From positions 1 to 64,000 of the forward strand of contig JAJEJA010000118.1 in the NCBI GenBank assembly GCA_022828145.1: a DNA stretch of 64,000 nt, read 5' to 3'. Source of the stretch: Candidatus Poribacteria bacterium (GTDB lineage Bacteria > Poribacteria > WGA-4E > WGA-3G). Numbering within the stretch: the first letter of the stretch is position 1; each line of letters begins with the position of its first letter. Below the pieces are notes generated by a model. That model was given only the letters and a program-made list of their open reading frames with translations. It did no database searches and had not been told where the DNA came from. Below, in pieces: positions 44,833 through 53,100 of the stretch. The position numbers were made by a program, and so were the translations under genes.

Positions 44833-46005
44833 TTATGCAGGTGGTGTATAGCTTGCATCAACCCATCCGCGCTGTTTACCACTTTCAACAGCAGTATTTA
44901 TGAAATGGACGCCGCGTGCACCATCCTGAACAGTTGGGAAATCGGTGTCAAATTCTCCAGGACTATCTCCTGCAATTTTTGCCGACATTGTACGGGAAGC
45001 GTTGACATAGATGTTTGCAAAAGCTTCAATAAAAGCTTCAGGATGTCCGAACGGTATCCTTGAGTTGTGTTGCGTGATTTCCGCGAGATAATCATTTCCT
45101 CTTTTGTAAACCTGTTCGGGTCCATCGGGGAAACGTACGGATAGATAGTTAGGATTTTCCTGATGCCATTCTAACGAAGCATCTGTCCCATATACACGTA
45201 TGCGTAGATTGTTTTCCTCTCCAACTGATATCTGTGAGGCGTATAAGACTCCTCTGACACCCTTCTCATAATGAACTAATATATTACCATCGTCTTCTAA
45301 GAGGCGTCCTTCAACGAAGGTCGTCATATCAGCGCATATCTCTTCCATTTCAAGTCCTGTGATGTAGTGTGCCAGGTTCTCAGCATGGGAACCGATGTCT
45401 CCGATACATGACGACGCGCCGGCTTGTTTGGGGTCGGTCCGCCAGACGGCTTGTTTTGCGCCTTCGTCTTCCAAGAATGTTGACAACCATCCTTGTGGAT
45501 ATTCAACGACGATTTTTCGTAATGTTCCAAGTTTACCCTCTTTAACAAGCTCACGCGCCTGTTTAACCATCGGGTAACCGGTATAATTGTGTGTTAATGC
45601 GAAGACAACATCGTTTGATTTTACTAAATTGCAGAGGGATTCCGCATCTTCAACTGTCGTTGTCATCGGTTTATCACAGACGACGTGGAAACCTGCTTCT
45701 ATGAAGGTTTTTGCGACATCATAATGTACGTGATTGGGTGTGACGATAGAGACGAAGTCAATGCGTTCACCGTCGGGTAGTTGACTCTCTTTTTCTGCCA
45801 TCTCCTTATACGACCCGTAAGTTCTATTATCATCAAGAAAGAGTTCAGCACCTTGTTGTTTTGATTTTTCTGGTGACGATGAAAATGCACCAGCGACCAG
45901 ATCAATCTCACCATCCAACGCAGCAGCCTTGCGATGCACAGCTCCGATGAAGGCGTCCGGTCCACCACCAACCATTCCATAACGTATTTTCCTACCAAGT
46001 GGCAT
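44833..46005 (-). CDS. Gfo/Idh/MocA family oxidoreductase (long form)
   Basis: 390 residues from the ATG at 46005 (MPLGRKIRYGMVGGGPDAF); an upstream in-frame ATG at 46062 would add an unlikely basic leader. It has FVSIVTPNHVHYDVAKTFIEAGFHVVCDKPMTTT (the EKP motif as DKP) and GASSCIGDIGSHAENLAHYITGL (catalytic-type His). Residues about 270-300 mark the longer inositol/levoglucosan-type subfamily. It lies 52 bp before the isomerase. Confidence 0.9.
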   Translation of the reverse strand: MPLGRKIRYGMVGGGPDAFIGAVHRKAAALDGEIDLVAGAFSSSPEKSKQQGAELFLDDNRTYGSYKEMAEKESQLPDGERIDFVSIVTPNHVHYDVAKTFIEAGFHVVCDKPMTTTVEDAESLCNLVKSNDVVFALTHNYTGYPMVKQARELVKEGKLGTLRKIVVEYPQGWLSTFLEDEGAKQAVWRTDPKQAGASSCIGDIGSHAENLAHYITGLEMEEICADMTTFVEGRLLEDDGNILVHYEKGVRGVLYASQISVGEENNLRIRVYGTDASLEWHQENPNYLSVRFPDGPEQVYKRGNDYLAEITQHNSRIPFGHPEAFIEAFANIYVNASRTMSAKIAGDSPGEFDTDFPTVQDGARGVHFINTAVESGKQRGWVDASYTPPA

Positions 46006-46197
46006 ATTTTGTATCCATTCCTTTTTTCTTTTGCGTTGAAGTCTGTACTCTACTGGCAACAATTACTGGCAACAATACATCAACGCACATGATAGATTAA
46101 AATTCCTTGTATATGAATTATGTCATGTTTTTTGACAATTTTCAAGGTATTTTTGTCAAGAACGCTGAATTCCTTTAACTGTCCTCTCGCTTTTTTC

Positions 46198-46226
46198 TTG
46201 ACATACTTTTTATGGATTGCTAAAAT
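46198..46226 (+). promoter_or_regulatory. Near-consensus promoter reading into the IsrB element
   Basis: TTGACA (46198-46203), 17 nt, TAAAAT (46221-46226); start expected near 46233. It lies outside the element, about 60 bp before its left hairpin. It may have been the promoter of the plus-strand operon at 47659-52855 before the insertion, and could now also transcribe the omega-RNA. Confidence 0.65.
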
Positions 46227-46297
46227 ACAAATTGCAGTCTACACACGGGAACACTTCAACCGAGTTGTCGGAACTCAGGAGAATAGTGTGTCAGTAA

Positions 46298-46495
46298 CCC
46301 CAAGCTAAAGCCTGGGGCTTGTGCGAAGCGGATGCCAACCGTTCACTCCACGAGTTAAACTATTGACTACAGTAAAATATCACATTACGAACTATTGGTA
46401 AGTTATTGATGTTTCAGATGCTCCCCAAGTCTGAATCCACTCTGTAATGTGATCTGGATGGGGCAACATATACCCTGAAAGGGAGATTAGAACTT
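46298..46495 (+). ncRNA. Probable omega-RNA of the IsrB system
   Basis: About 200 nt with no open frame between the left-end hairpin and isrB. Visible structure: a 10-bp long-range stem ATCACATTAC (46379-46388) with GTAATGTGAT (46444-46453); inside it TTCAG (46413) with CTGAA (46431); a possible pseudoknot CCCCA (46423-46427) with TGGGG (46459-46463); and CCCT-GAA-AGGG (46473-46483) just before the start codon. Known omega-RNAs of IscB/IsrB lie at this position and carry the guide at the 5' end, taken from the flanking DNA. The guide should then be the roughly 16-20 nt left of the element. Confidence 0.65.
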
Positions 46496-47524
46496 ATGTT
46501 TATTCCAGTAAAGACGAAAGATGGACAGCAACTGATGCCGACGCATGCATCGCGTGCAAGAAAACTTATCAAGCGTGGTGAAGCAACGCCTTATTGGTCT
46601 AATGGCATCTTCTGTATACGCCTTAACAAAGAACCCGGTGATCGTGAGACGCAGGATATAGGAGTAGGCGTGGATCCTGGAAGCAAGAAAGAAGGATTTA
46701 CTGTAAAATCAGAGTCTCATACGTATCTAAACGTGCAGGCTGATGCACACAACAAAGTGTCAAAAAAGGTTGCTAAGCGTAGGGAGTTGCGTAGGTCAAG
46801 GCGTTCACGAAAGTGTCCAAACCGAAAGAATAGGACTAATCACCTTGCTAACAAAGAGCGTATTCCAGCAGGCACGCGTGCAAGATGGGATTGGAAGTTG
46901 CGTATCCTTGATTGGCTTTCAAAACTATATCCAATCACACACGTCTGTGTGGAAGATATAAAAGCAAGGACTATTGAACGTGCTAAGAAGTGGAATCAAT
47001 CATTTAGTCCGTTGCAAGTAGGTAAAGAATGGTTTTATTTTGAAGTCGAAAAGCGATGGGAACTGCTAACCCTGCAAGGTTATGAAACGAAAGAGATACG
47101 CGATAGACTTATCTTGAAAAAATCATCTAACAAGTTAGCAGAAACTTTCGGTGCTCATTGTGTTGACTCGTGGTGTCTTGCATATCACACTGTAGGCGGT
47201 GAACCTATACCTGATAATACAGATATTTTCTGCATTTCACCGATACCGATTGCAAGGCGAAATCTACATCGTGAAGTCCCAAAGAAAGGTGGCATTCGTA
47301 GCAGATACGGTGGGACAATTCTAAAAAATGGGTTGGTGAAGAATACACTTGTTAAACATGCCAAATACGGATTGACACGACTGGCAGGTATAAACTCAAA
47401 AGGGTTGTTTTCAGTCTACAGCCTTGATGGAAAACGACTAACAACAGGTGCAAAACAGAAAGACTTTACAATTTTGAGAAAACTAAACTTCAATTATAGG
47501 AGCGGGCATTCCTCCCCAAGCTAA
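46496..47524 (+). CDS. IsrB-like RNA-guided nickase (RRXRR/PLMP, RuvC without HNH)
   Basis: 342 residues. PLMP/RRXRR domain (MFIPVKTKDGQQLMPTHASR, then ARKLIKRGEA; about 1-45); RuvC-I IGVGVDPGSKKEG with D60; arginine-rich bridge-helix-like RRELRRSRRSRKCPNRKNR (95-113); RuvC-II THVCVEDIKA with E153; RuvC-III GAHCVDSWCLAY with H221 and D224; then RRNLHREVPKKGGIRSRYGG (254-273). RuvC-II runs on without the HNH insert of IscB. IsrB proteins nick non-target DNA guided by omega-RNA. The stop lies inside the right-end hairpin, as usual. All three RuvC acidic sites are kept, so it looks active. Confidence 0.87.
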   Translation: MFIPVKTKDGQQLMPTHASRARKLIKRGEATPYWSNGIFCIRLNKEPGDRETQDIGVGVDPGSKKEGFTVKSESHTYLNVQADAHNKVSKKVAKRRELRRSRRSRKCPNRKNRTNHLANKERIPAGTRARWDWKLRILDWLSKLYPITHVCVEDIKARTIERAKKWNQSFSPLQVGKEWFYFEVEKRWELLTLQGYETKEIRDRLILKKSSNKLAETFGAHCVDSWCLAYHTVGGEPIPDNTDIFCISPIPIARRNLHREVPKKGGIRSRYGGTILKNGLVKNTLVKHAKYGLTRLAGINSKGLFSVYSLDGKRLTTGAKQKDFTILRKLNFNYRSGHSSPS

Positions 47525-47544
47525 AGCATGGGGTCTCCTGCCCG
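47503..47544 (+). other. Right-end hairpin of the IsrB element
   Basis: Outer stem CGGGCA/TGCCCG, internal loop TTCCT and TCTCC, inner stem CCCCAAGC/GCATGGGG with loop TAAA. The isrB stop codon TAA (47522-47524) is the inner loop. Confidence 0.7.
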
Positions 47545-47658
47545 AAGATTGATGAACGAAGCACAGAAATACCTATTTGATTTGACAAGTTATCTCATTG
47601 TTGAAAACACACTTTCAACGATGGAACTTCCTCACATCAGGCATTGATGGATTGTATT

Positions 47659-48606
47659 ATGGCTAATTTAAATGTTTGTGTTATCGGGTGTGGTAGTCGT
47701 GGGCGCGGGCACATGCAAATCTTGTCAGAGTTTGATGATACTCGGCTTGTTGCTGTCTGCGACCCATCAGAAAACGCACGAAATAACGCAGGAAACTTAT
47801 TCAACATTCCAAATCGTTATGATAATATAGAAGAATTACTAGATAATGAAACACTTGATGCAGCTTTTGTTGCCACACCAGCACATCTTAACGGGGAAGC
47901 AGCCTTACCTTGTTTAGAACGTGGTATCAATACACTGCTTGAAAAACCACCTGGGATGACTGTTAAAGAAACAATCAATTTGCGTGATGTTGCTAAAAAA
48001 ACCGGGGCAAAAGGGATGGTTGGTTGGAATCGTCGTTTTCATCCGATTATTGTGCAAGCATCACAGATGGTAAAAGCACGGGGATACATCACGCAACTTG
48101 TTGGTGAATTCCATAAGAGTATTACGCGTTTAGCACAATCTGGTAGATTTCCTGAAATACTGATGGATAATATGTTTCTGGAAACCCCAATCCACGCATT
48201 AGATACACTCCGTGCAATTGCAGAATCGGATGTTAGTGAAGTCTATAGCATTGTTAAGCGAACAATCTCAGACTACAAGGATATACATGCTGCAATGATC
48301 CTATTTGATAATGGTTGCGTAGCACAACTCATTGCGAACTATACAACAGATGCACGACTTGAAAGATATGAGATCCATGGCAACAACATTTCTGCATATC
48401 TTGAGGGAGTATCTCACGGTACAATTTTCTGTGATGGCACGCAGCACAAACTTACAGAACCGGGAAGTGGCGGCACCGTTGAACAGAATAGGTATTTTTT
48501 AGATTGTGTAAAATTTGATACACCTATTTCACTACCTGCAGCGAATTTGGACGAAGCAGTTAAAACTATGCAACTTGCTGACAGTATTTTAGGTAGTATT
48601 AAATAA
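47659..48606 (+). CDS. Gfo/Idh/MocA family oxidoreductase
   Basis: 315 residues from the ATG at 47659 (MANLNVCVIGCGSRGRGH); in-frame ATG 47647 and TTG 47644 precede it. It has the Rossmann glycine motif, ALLEKPPGMTVKE as the EKP motif (INTLLEKPPGM) and TPIHALDTLRA. First gene of a plus-strand group of five. The IsrB element ends about 110 bp upstream, so insertion may have separated this operon from its promoter. Confidence 0.9.
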   Translation: MANLNVCVIGCGSRGRGHMQILSEFDDTRLVAVCDPSENARNNAGNLFNIPNRYDNIEELLDNETLDAAFVATPAHLNGEAALPCLERGINTLLEKPPGMTVKETINLRDVAKKTGAKGMVGWNRRFHPIIVQASQMVKARGYITQLVGEFHKSITRLAQSGRFPEILMDNMFLETPIHALDTLRAIAESDVSEVYSIVKRTISDYKDIHAAMILFDNGCVAQLIANYTTDARLERYEIHGNNISAYLEGVSHGTIFCDGTQHKLTEPGSGGTVEQNRYFLDCVKFDTPISLPAANLDEAVKTMQLADSILGSIK

Positions 48607-48646
48607 GTTGGATTTGGAAAAATAATCAATACAACAGGATACTCCA

Positions 48647-49471
48647 ATGACGACATTAGATGAAAGATTGGAAGCATATAAAACCGATGGTTTCACAATC
48701 TTTGAAAGCGTTTTTGATGAAACACAGATGCAACTTTGGAAAGAAAAACATAAAGAACTTTCTGCGGCAAATAATGGACAAACATGGTTTGGAAACACTT
48801 TAGAATTGGCACCGGATCTTATGTGGCATGCTGTCTCTAATCCTACAATTCTTGAGTTTCTTGAGAAAGTTATGGGACCGTTTGTTCAGTTAGACAATCT
48901 TACCTTGGCAGCATTTCCCTCAATTAAAACAGATGATGCTGAAGGTAAAGTATCTGGTTGGCATCGGGATCGGTGGGCACATGTGCCTTTTACGGATGCC
49001 TATCATCGACCGAATGCCATTAATGCAATCTCATACCTTCAAGACTTAACGGATGCGTTTGGTCCTCTCCGTGTGATTGTAGGTTCCCACCTGAGACCGC
49101 TGACCATCGCAGATGCTGACCGTAGTAAACCGCATCCTGATGAAACACTCATCCACATGAAAGCGGGTGATGTGGTAATCACTCACAACGGACTTGTTCA
49201 TTCTGGCACACCGAATACATCGGGTGAATTGCGTTACTTTTTCAGTATTTACTACAACTTGACGTGGCTTAAACATACTGACCATCATTCCGGCCCACAT
49301 ACACAAAGATTACTTGCTGAAGCAAAAGAAGCAAACAACCATCAACACATGCGACTTCTCGGTGTTGATGAGCAACTTCAGCCACGATGCAACTCCGGTT
49401 TTCTTCAGTGTGATGAAGAACGATGGGAAGCCTGGGTTGCAGCTGATCGTGCAGCAATTAAGGAGGAATAG
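48647..49471 (+). CDS. Phytanoyl-CoA dioxygenase (PhyH) family protein
   Basis: 274 residues. Fe(II)/2-oxoglutarate dioxygenase fold: YKTDGFTIFESVFDETQM at the start, the HxD half of the facial triad in SGWHRDRWAHVP, the distal His in THNGLVHSGTPNTSGELRYFFSIYY, and the 2-oxoglutarate-binding Arg in LRYF. PhyH-like enzymes are greatly expanded in sponge symbionts and hydroxylate many small molecules. It is 3 bp before a second member. Confidence 0.92.
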   Translation: MTTLDERLEAYKTDGFTIFESVFDETQMQLWKEKHKELSAANNGQTWFGNTLELAPDLMWHAVSNPTILEFLEKVMGPFVQLDNLTLAAFPSIKTDDAEGKVSGWHRDRWAHVPFTDAYHRPNAINAISYLQDLTDAFGPLRVIVGSHLRPLTIADADRSKPHPDETLIHMKAGDVVITHNGLVHSGTPNTSGELRYFFSIYYNLTWLKHTDHHSGPHTQRLLAEAKEANNHQHMRLLGVDEQLQPRCNSGFLQCDEERWEAWVAADRAAIKEE

Positions 49472-49474
49472 TTA

Positions 49475-50221
49475 ATGTCTGATGGACCTGTTGTACCTCC
49501 TAAACTAAATGTTGAACTTGATTATGAACTGCAGCAAGAAGTGAGTTTTTTCCTGAAATGGGGTTACCTAATTGTCAATGATGCTGCAACTCCTGAACAG
49601 ATTGAGGAACTTCGGAACGCTCTTGATGCAAGTTACGAGAGACATAATAAGAATCAATTCATCGGTGAACTGCTTGAAGAGGATGATAGGTTTGCTTTTT
49701 TGCTTGATAATGGACCAGTGATGAGACGGATGGAAGCGATTTTGGGGACTTGTGTTCAGTTACATAGTGCAACAGCGCGTATCACTGAACCTGGTACACC
49801 TGACCAGAATTGGCATCGTGATGGTCCTTGGCCAGTTGACCCATTCGGAACACCTTACGGTAGCCTTCCAGCACAGATAAACTGCGGTTATTACCTTGAT
49901 GAAGTGACCGATGAAGCAGGACCGACCGTTGTACAACCCGGTAGTCATAGAGCACCCTTTCGTCCGCCGCCAAGTCCTATTCAACTTCCGGACGAGAAAC
50001 GTGTGTTGGTTTCACCTGGGCAAGCAGTAATGTTTGATGGATGGACGTGGCACCGGGGTGCTGCAAATACTTCAACTCAACGTAGACGGGTCTGTCTTAT
50101 GTGTTATCAGAATGCATGGATGAAGTCGCGAGAACCCTTTAACGGGCCACGTGTTACCAAACTCCGGGAAGAAGGTACACCGAAGCAAAAGTTATTACTC
50201 GGTGCTATTCCAAAATGGTAA
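49475..50221 (+). CDS. Phytanoyl-CoA dioxygenase (PhyH) family protein
   Basis: 248 residues; GGAGG upstream of the ATG lies inside the preceding gene. Conserved FFLKWGYLIVNDAATPEQIEELRNALD, NWHRDGPWPVDPFG (H-x-D), AGPTVVQPGSHR and WTWHRGAANTSTQRRRVCLM (distal His and Arg). It is diverged from its neighbour, so the two probably act on different substrates or steps rather than being a recent duplication. Confidence 0.92.
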   Translation: MSDGPVVPPKLNVELDYELQQEVSFFLKWGYLIVNDAATPEQIEELRNALDASYERHNKNQFIGELLEEDDRFAFLLDNGPVMRRMEAILGTCVQLHSATARITEPGTPDQNWHRDGPWPVDPFGTPYGSLPAQINCGYYLDEVTDEAGPTVVQPGSHRAPFRPPPSPIQLPDEKRVLVSPGQAVMFDGWTWHRGAANTSTQRRRVCLMCYQNAWMKSREPFNGPRVTKLREEGTPKQKLLLGAIPKW

Positions 50222-50283
50222 TGCATAGTAGTAGGCACACTCCTTGTGCCGTTGCATAGTAGTAGGCACACTCCGTGTGCCGT
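50222..50283. repeat. Tandem dimer of the palindromic repeat, inverted
   Basis: Units 50222-50252 and 50253-50283 (31 bp), TGCATAGTAGTAGGCACACT and CC(T/G)TGTGCCGT. In reverse orientation they match the 35-bp units at 4345 and 27013. It falls between two genes of an operon without breaking them. Confidence 0.8.
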
Positions 50284-50332
50284 AATTTATATTTGGTACA
50301 AAAACTGTACCATAACCCATTGGAGAAATAAA

Positions 50333-51787
50333 ATGAATGTCGCTTACATTATCATTGATACGTTAAGATACGATCATATCGGTGCAAATGGAAATGATTG
50401 GATAGAAACGCCAAACTTTGACCGTTTTGCCTCAAAGGCGATAGCGTATGATCGTGTTTTCTGTGCTAGTTTTCCGACTATTCCTAACCGCACAGATGTT
50501 ATCACAGGTCAATACGGTTCACCTTTCCATTCCTGGAAACCCTTAAGACATGAGCGGCAGACGCTGCCGTGGACACTTGCACAAAAAGGCTATGCTACAC
50601 AACTGATACACGACACGCCGCATCTTGTCAATGGTGGACATAACTTCGATTGGCCCTTCCATGCATGGACATTTGTGCGTGGGGCAGAGGTAGACAGGGA
50701 TTGGATAATGGACACTGATCCATTTCCTGATAACTGGGCAAAAGAAGCTCTATTTGATAGTCTTGATGATAGTGCATTCAGCGCAAATATGCTGCGGAGT
50801 TATGCGCGCGCAAACCGAAATAGGAAATCGTTAGAGGATTGGAATTGCGCCAAACTCTTTAATACAGCAGCACAGTTTCTTAAAGATAATACGAAACGTG
50901 AGAACTTCTTCCTTTGGGTAGACTGCTTCGATCCACACGAACCTTGGGACGCGCCTCCTGAGTTTATGAAGAAATACGATAAGCGACTTGGATATGATGG
51001 TAGAATTGACCCGCGCAGTCTCGGTGGTAGGAACAATCGTGTGCTTTCTGATGAGGCAAGAGAACATATCAAACACCAATACTCAGCAAAATTGACTTTC
51101 ATGGACTACTGCTTCGGACAATTTCTGGATGCGCTTGAGTCCACAGGACTTGATAAGAACACTGCGGTTATATTGACTGCTGATCACGGCACGAATGTTG
51201 GTGACCGCGGATCCTTTGGCAAAGGACAACCTGTCCGTGAACAGGAAGCACACGTCCCTCTCTTTGTCCGTTTACCTGAAGGTGATACGGGTCGTAGCAA
51301 TGTGATTGTCCAACCACAAGACTTCTTTCCAACTGTTCTGAGTATTCTTGGTGAAGACCGTCCCGATGGACTACATGGTCATGACTTCTTAACGCCTGCT
51401 CGTGAAGGAAAGTCGGGTGAAAGAGAGATAGCACTGTCTGGTGGTAGCATTGAAAGATGGAGACAGGCTGCAAACAGAGAGAATGCCGTGCTATTTACCG
51501 CATTCAATCAGGAGTGGAGTTTGGAAGTTGCTGCCAAACCTGAAAATTCTAAGCTTGTCAGACTTGGTGAATTGGAATATGTTCAGGATCAGCATCAAGA
51601 TATCGTAGCAGAGATGCATGCTGTTGCAATCGATGAGATTTCACAACGCGGTACAGATCCTGGATTGGTTGAGTGGTTGCATAGTGGCGGTGAGAAGGAT
51701 TTCCCTGAAAATCCAATCTATTTTGATGGATTTCCGGGTCCTGCTGGTTACCGTCCCTATTTTGGAAAACTCTATTCCGGAGAATAA
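50333..51787 (+). CDS. Sulfatase-fold hydrolase with atypical active site
   Basis: 484 residues from the ATG at 50333 (GGAG 8 nt upstream); the frame is open back to 50246 through the repeat. Alkaline phosphatase/sulfatase fold: NVAYIIIDTLRYDHIG (metal Asp residues), TPNFDRFASKAIAYDRVF, ILTADHGTNVGDRG and QPQDFFPTVLSILG. At the usual C/S-x-P-x-R nucleophile position it has T49-I-P-N-R53 (then TDVITG), so it lacks the Cys or Ser needed for formylglycine. It may use Thr directly, like phosphatase-type relatives. Confidence 0.88.
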   Translation: MNVAYIIIDTLRYDHIGANGNDWIETPNFDRFASKAIAYDRVFCASFPTIPNRTDVITGQYGSPFHSWKPLRHERQTLPWTLAQKGYATQLIHDTPHLVNGGHNFDWPFHAWTFVRGAEVDRDWIMDTDPFPDNWAKEALFDSLDDSAFSANMLRSYARANRNRKSLEDWNCAKLFNTAAQFLKDNTKRENFFLWVDCFDPHEPWDAPPEFMKKYDKRLGYDGRIDPRSLGGRNNRVLSDEAREHIKHQYSAKLTFMDYCFGQFLDALESTGLDKNTAVILTADHGTNVGDRGSFGKGQPVREQEAHVPLFVRLPEGDTGRSNVIVQPQDFFPTVLSILGEDRPDGLHGHDFLTPAREGKSGEREIALSGGSIERWRQAANRENAVLFTAFNQEWSLEVAAKPENSKLVRLGELEYVQDQHQDIVAEMHAVAIDEISQRGTDPGLVEWLHSGGEKDFPENPIYFDGFPGPAGYRPYFGKLYSGE

Positions 51788-51805
51788 TTCCTAAAGGAGA
51801 AAAAC

Positions 51806-52855
51806 ATGCCACACACATATAAGACATGCCTCATCGGATGCGGACGGATGGGAGCAACCATAGACGATGAAGTTGCACATCGTCCTGATAACTTCATCTG
51901 GCAGCCCTTCTCTCACGCAGCGGCTGCTGTTGCATGTGATAGAACTGATCTTGTCGCTGTCTCGGATGTCTTTGAGGAAAAAGCTGAAAACATTCGAAAA
52001 CGATACGGTGCTGAACGTGCCTATACAGATTACCAAGAGATGATTGATAAAGAGAAACCTGATATCGTCTGTATTGCTACGCGCCCTGGACCGCATGCAG
52101 ATATTACTGTTTTCGCTGCTGAGAACGGTGTTAAAGGTATCTACTGTGAAAAACCGCTCTGTTGTTCTATGGATGAGGCGGACATCATGGTAGAAATTGT
52201 TCAGAAACACGGTGTAAAGTTCAACTATGGGACACAACGTCGTTTCATGCCGATTTATCGCAAGGTGCGCGAACTCGTTGACGCGGGTGAAATAGGAGAT
52301 ATTCAGTGCACCATCGCACAATACGGGGTAGGTTCTGCGCTATGGGGATTGACGCACGCGGCTGATATGCTTCTGTTTCTGGCTGGTGACCCTGAAGTTG
52401 ACTTCGTTCAAGGTACGATTTCTTGTAAGGACTCTGATTGGGATGGTAATCGTCTAAATGTTGATCCGACTATCACAAATGGGTATATCCGCTATTCGAA
52501 CGGTGTCCACGGCTATAATACAGCAGGAACTGGACCCGAATATGAGGTTTGCGGTAATCGGGGTAAAATTCGAATCCAGAACAACAGTCGCGAAGTGCAG
52601 TTTCGTAAGAAGGACGGTACTTTCTATGAGGAGGTACCGTTTCCTGAAACTTCTCGTGCTACAGGAACTTTGATGGGTATTACAGATATTGCCGAAGCTC
52701 TTGATGAAGACAGAGAGACTAAAGGTCCTGTTCACTTGGCAAGACGCAGCCAAGAGACATTAATGGGTATAATTGAGTCGAGTCGGTTAGGTGGTCAACG
52801 TGTCTCACTGCCGATGGAAAATCGGTCATTATATGTAACGCGAGATAACTGGTAA
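51806..52855 (+). CDS. Gfo/Idh/MocA family oxidoreductase
   Basis: 349 residues; AAAGGAG precedes the ATG. YKTCLIGCGRMGATIDDE is the Rossmann entry, GVKGIYCEKPLCCSMDEAD the EKP motif, and QYGVGSALWGLTHAADMLLFL the C-terminal active region. Last gene of the plus-strand group that starts at 47659, 18 bp after the sulfatase-fold gene. Confidence 0.92.
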   Translation: MPHTYKTCLIGCGRMGATIDDEVAHRPDNFIWQPFSHAAAAVACDRTDLVAVSDVFEEKAENIRKRYGAERAYTDYQEMIDKEKPDIVCIATRPGPHADITVFAAENGVKGIYCEKPLCCSMDEADIMVEIVQKHGVKFNYGTQRRFMPIYRKVRELVDAGEIGDIQCTIAQYGVGSALWGLTHAADMLLFLAGDPEVDFVQGTISCKDSDWDGNRLNVDPTITNGYIRYSNGVHGYNTAGTGPEYEVCGNRGKIRIQNNSREVQFRKKDGTFYEEVPFPETSRATGTLMGITDIAEALDEDRETKGPVHLARRSQETLMGIIESSRLGGQRVSLPMENRSLYVTRDNW

Positions 52856-52868
52856 CGTTTGTTGAGAC

Positions 52869-53100
52869 TATTCTATATTATCAGAATTCATAATATGGAA
52901 TTCTATATTTTGAAAAACAGGTAAAAGTGATAATATGGAATTCTATATTTTGAAAATTCATAATATGGAATTCTATATTTTGAATTTTGTCAATATATCA
53001 AAATATAAAACTCTATATTATCAAAAACAGCAAAAAATGATAATATGAAATTCTATATTGGCAAAAACAGCAAAAAATGATAATATGAAAAATTTTATAG
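52869..53100. repeat. AT-rich tandem repeat array before the fic remnant
   Basis: Five to six imperfect units built on ATAATATG(G/A)AATTCTATATT, some joined by (A)AAAACAGCAAAAAATG. Unit length is near 30-40 bp. The last unit contains the start codon of the fic remnant (ATAATATGAAAAATTTTATA). The TATATT/TATAAT-like boxes could act as promoter or operator sites. Spacers are not unique, so it is not a CRISPR array. Confidence 0.7.

Larger units (their letters stand above)
46291..47545 (+). mobile_element. IS200/IS605-type element carrying isrB, no tnpA
   Basis: It is bounded by subterminal hairpins with the same core: CCCCAAGC-TAAA-GCCTGGGG (46298-46317) on the left and CCCCAAGC-TAAA-GCATGGGG (47514-47533) on the right. 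The right one sits inside a larger stem CGGGCA/TGCCCG (47503-47508, 47539-47544). These fit the single-strand ends used by TnpA Y1 transposases. No tnpA is present, so it would depend on one elsewhere. Exact ends are uncertain by a few bases; no target duplication is expected for this family. Confidence 0.8.

Noticed and set aside
46496-47524. TnpB transposon nuclease
   Set aside because: The N-terminal PLMP/RRXRR motif and RuvC spacing fit IscB/IsrB; TnpB's C-terminal zinc finger between RuvC-II and RuvC-III is absent.
46496-47524. IscB with HNH domain
   Set aside because: No HNH pattern lies between RuvC-II (E153) and RuvC-III (D224); the gap of about 65 residues is too short for it.
50246-50332. 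N-terminal extension of the sulfatase-fold protein
   Set aside because: The extra 29 residues are encoded by the tandem palindromic repeat, and a good Shine-Dalgarno site precedes the ATG at 50333.
52869-53100. CRISPR array
   Set aside because: Units are degenerate, spacers are not unique and no cas gene is nearby.
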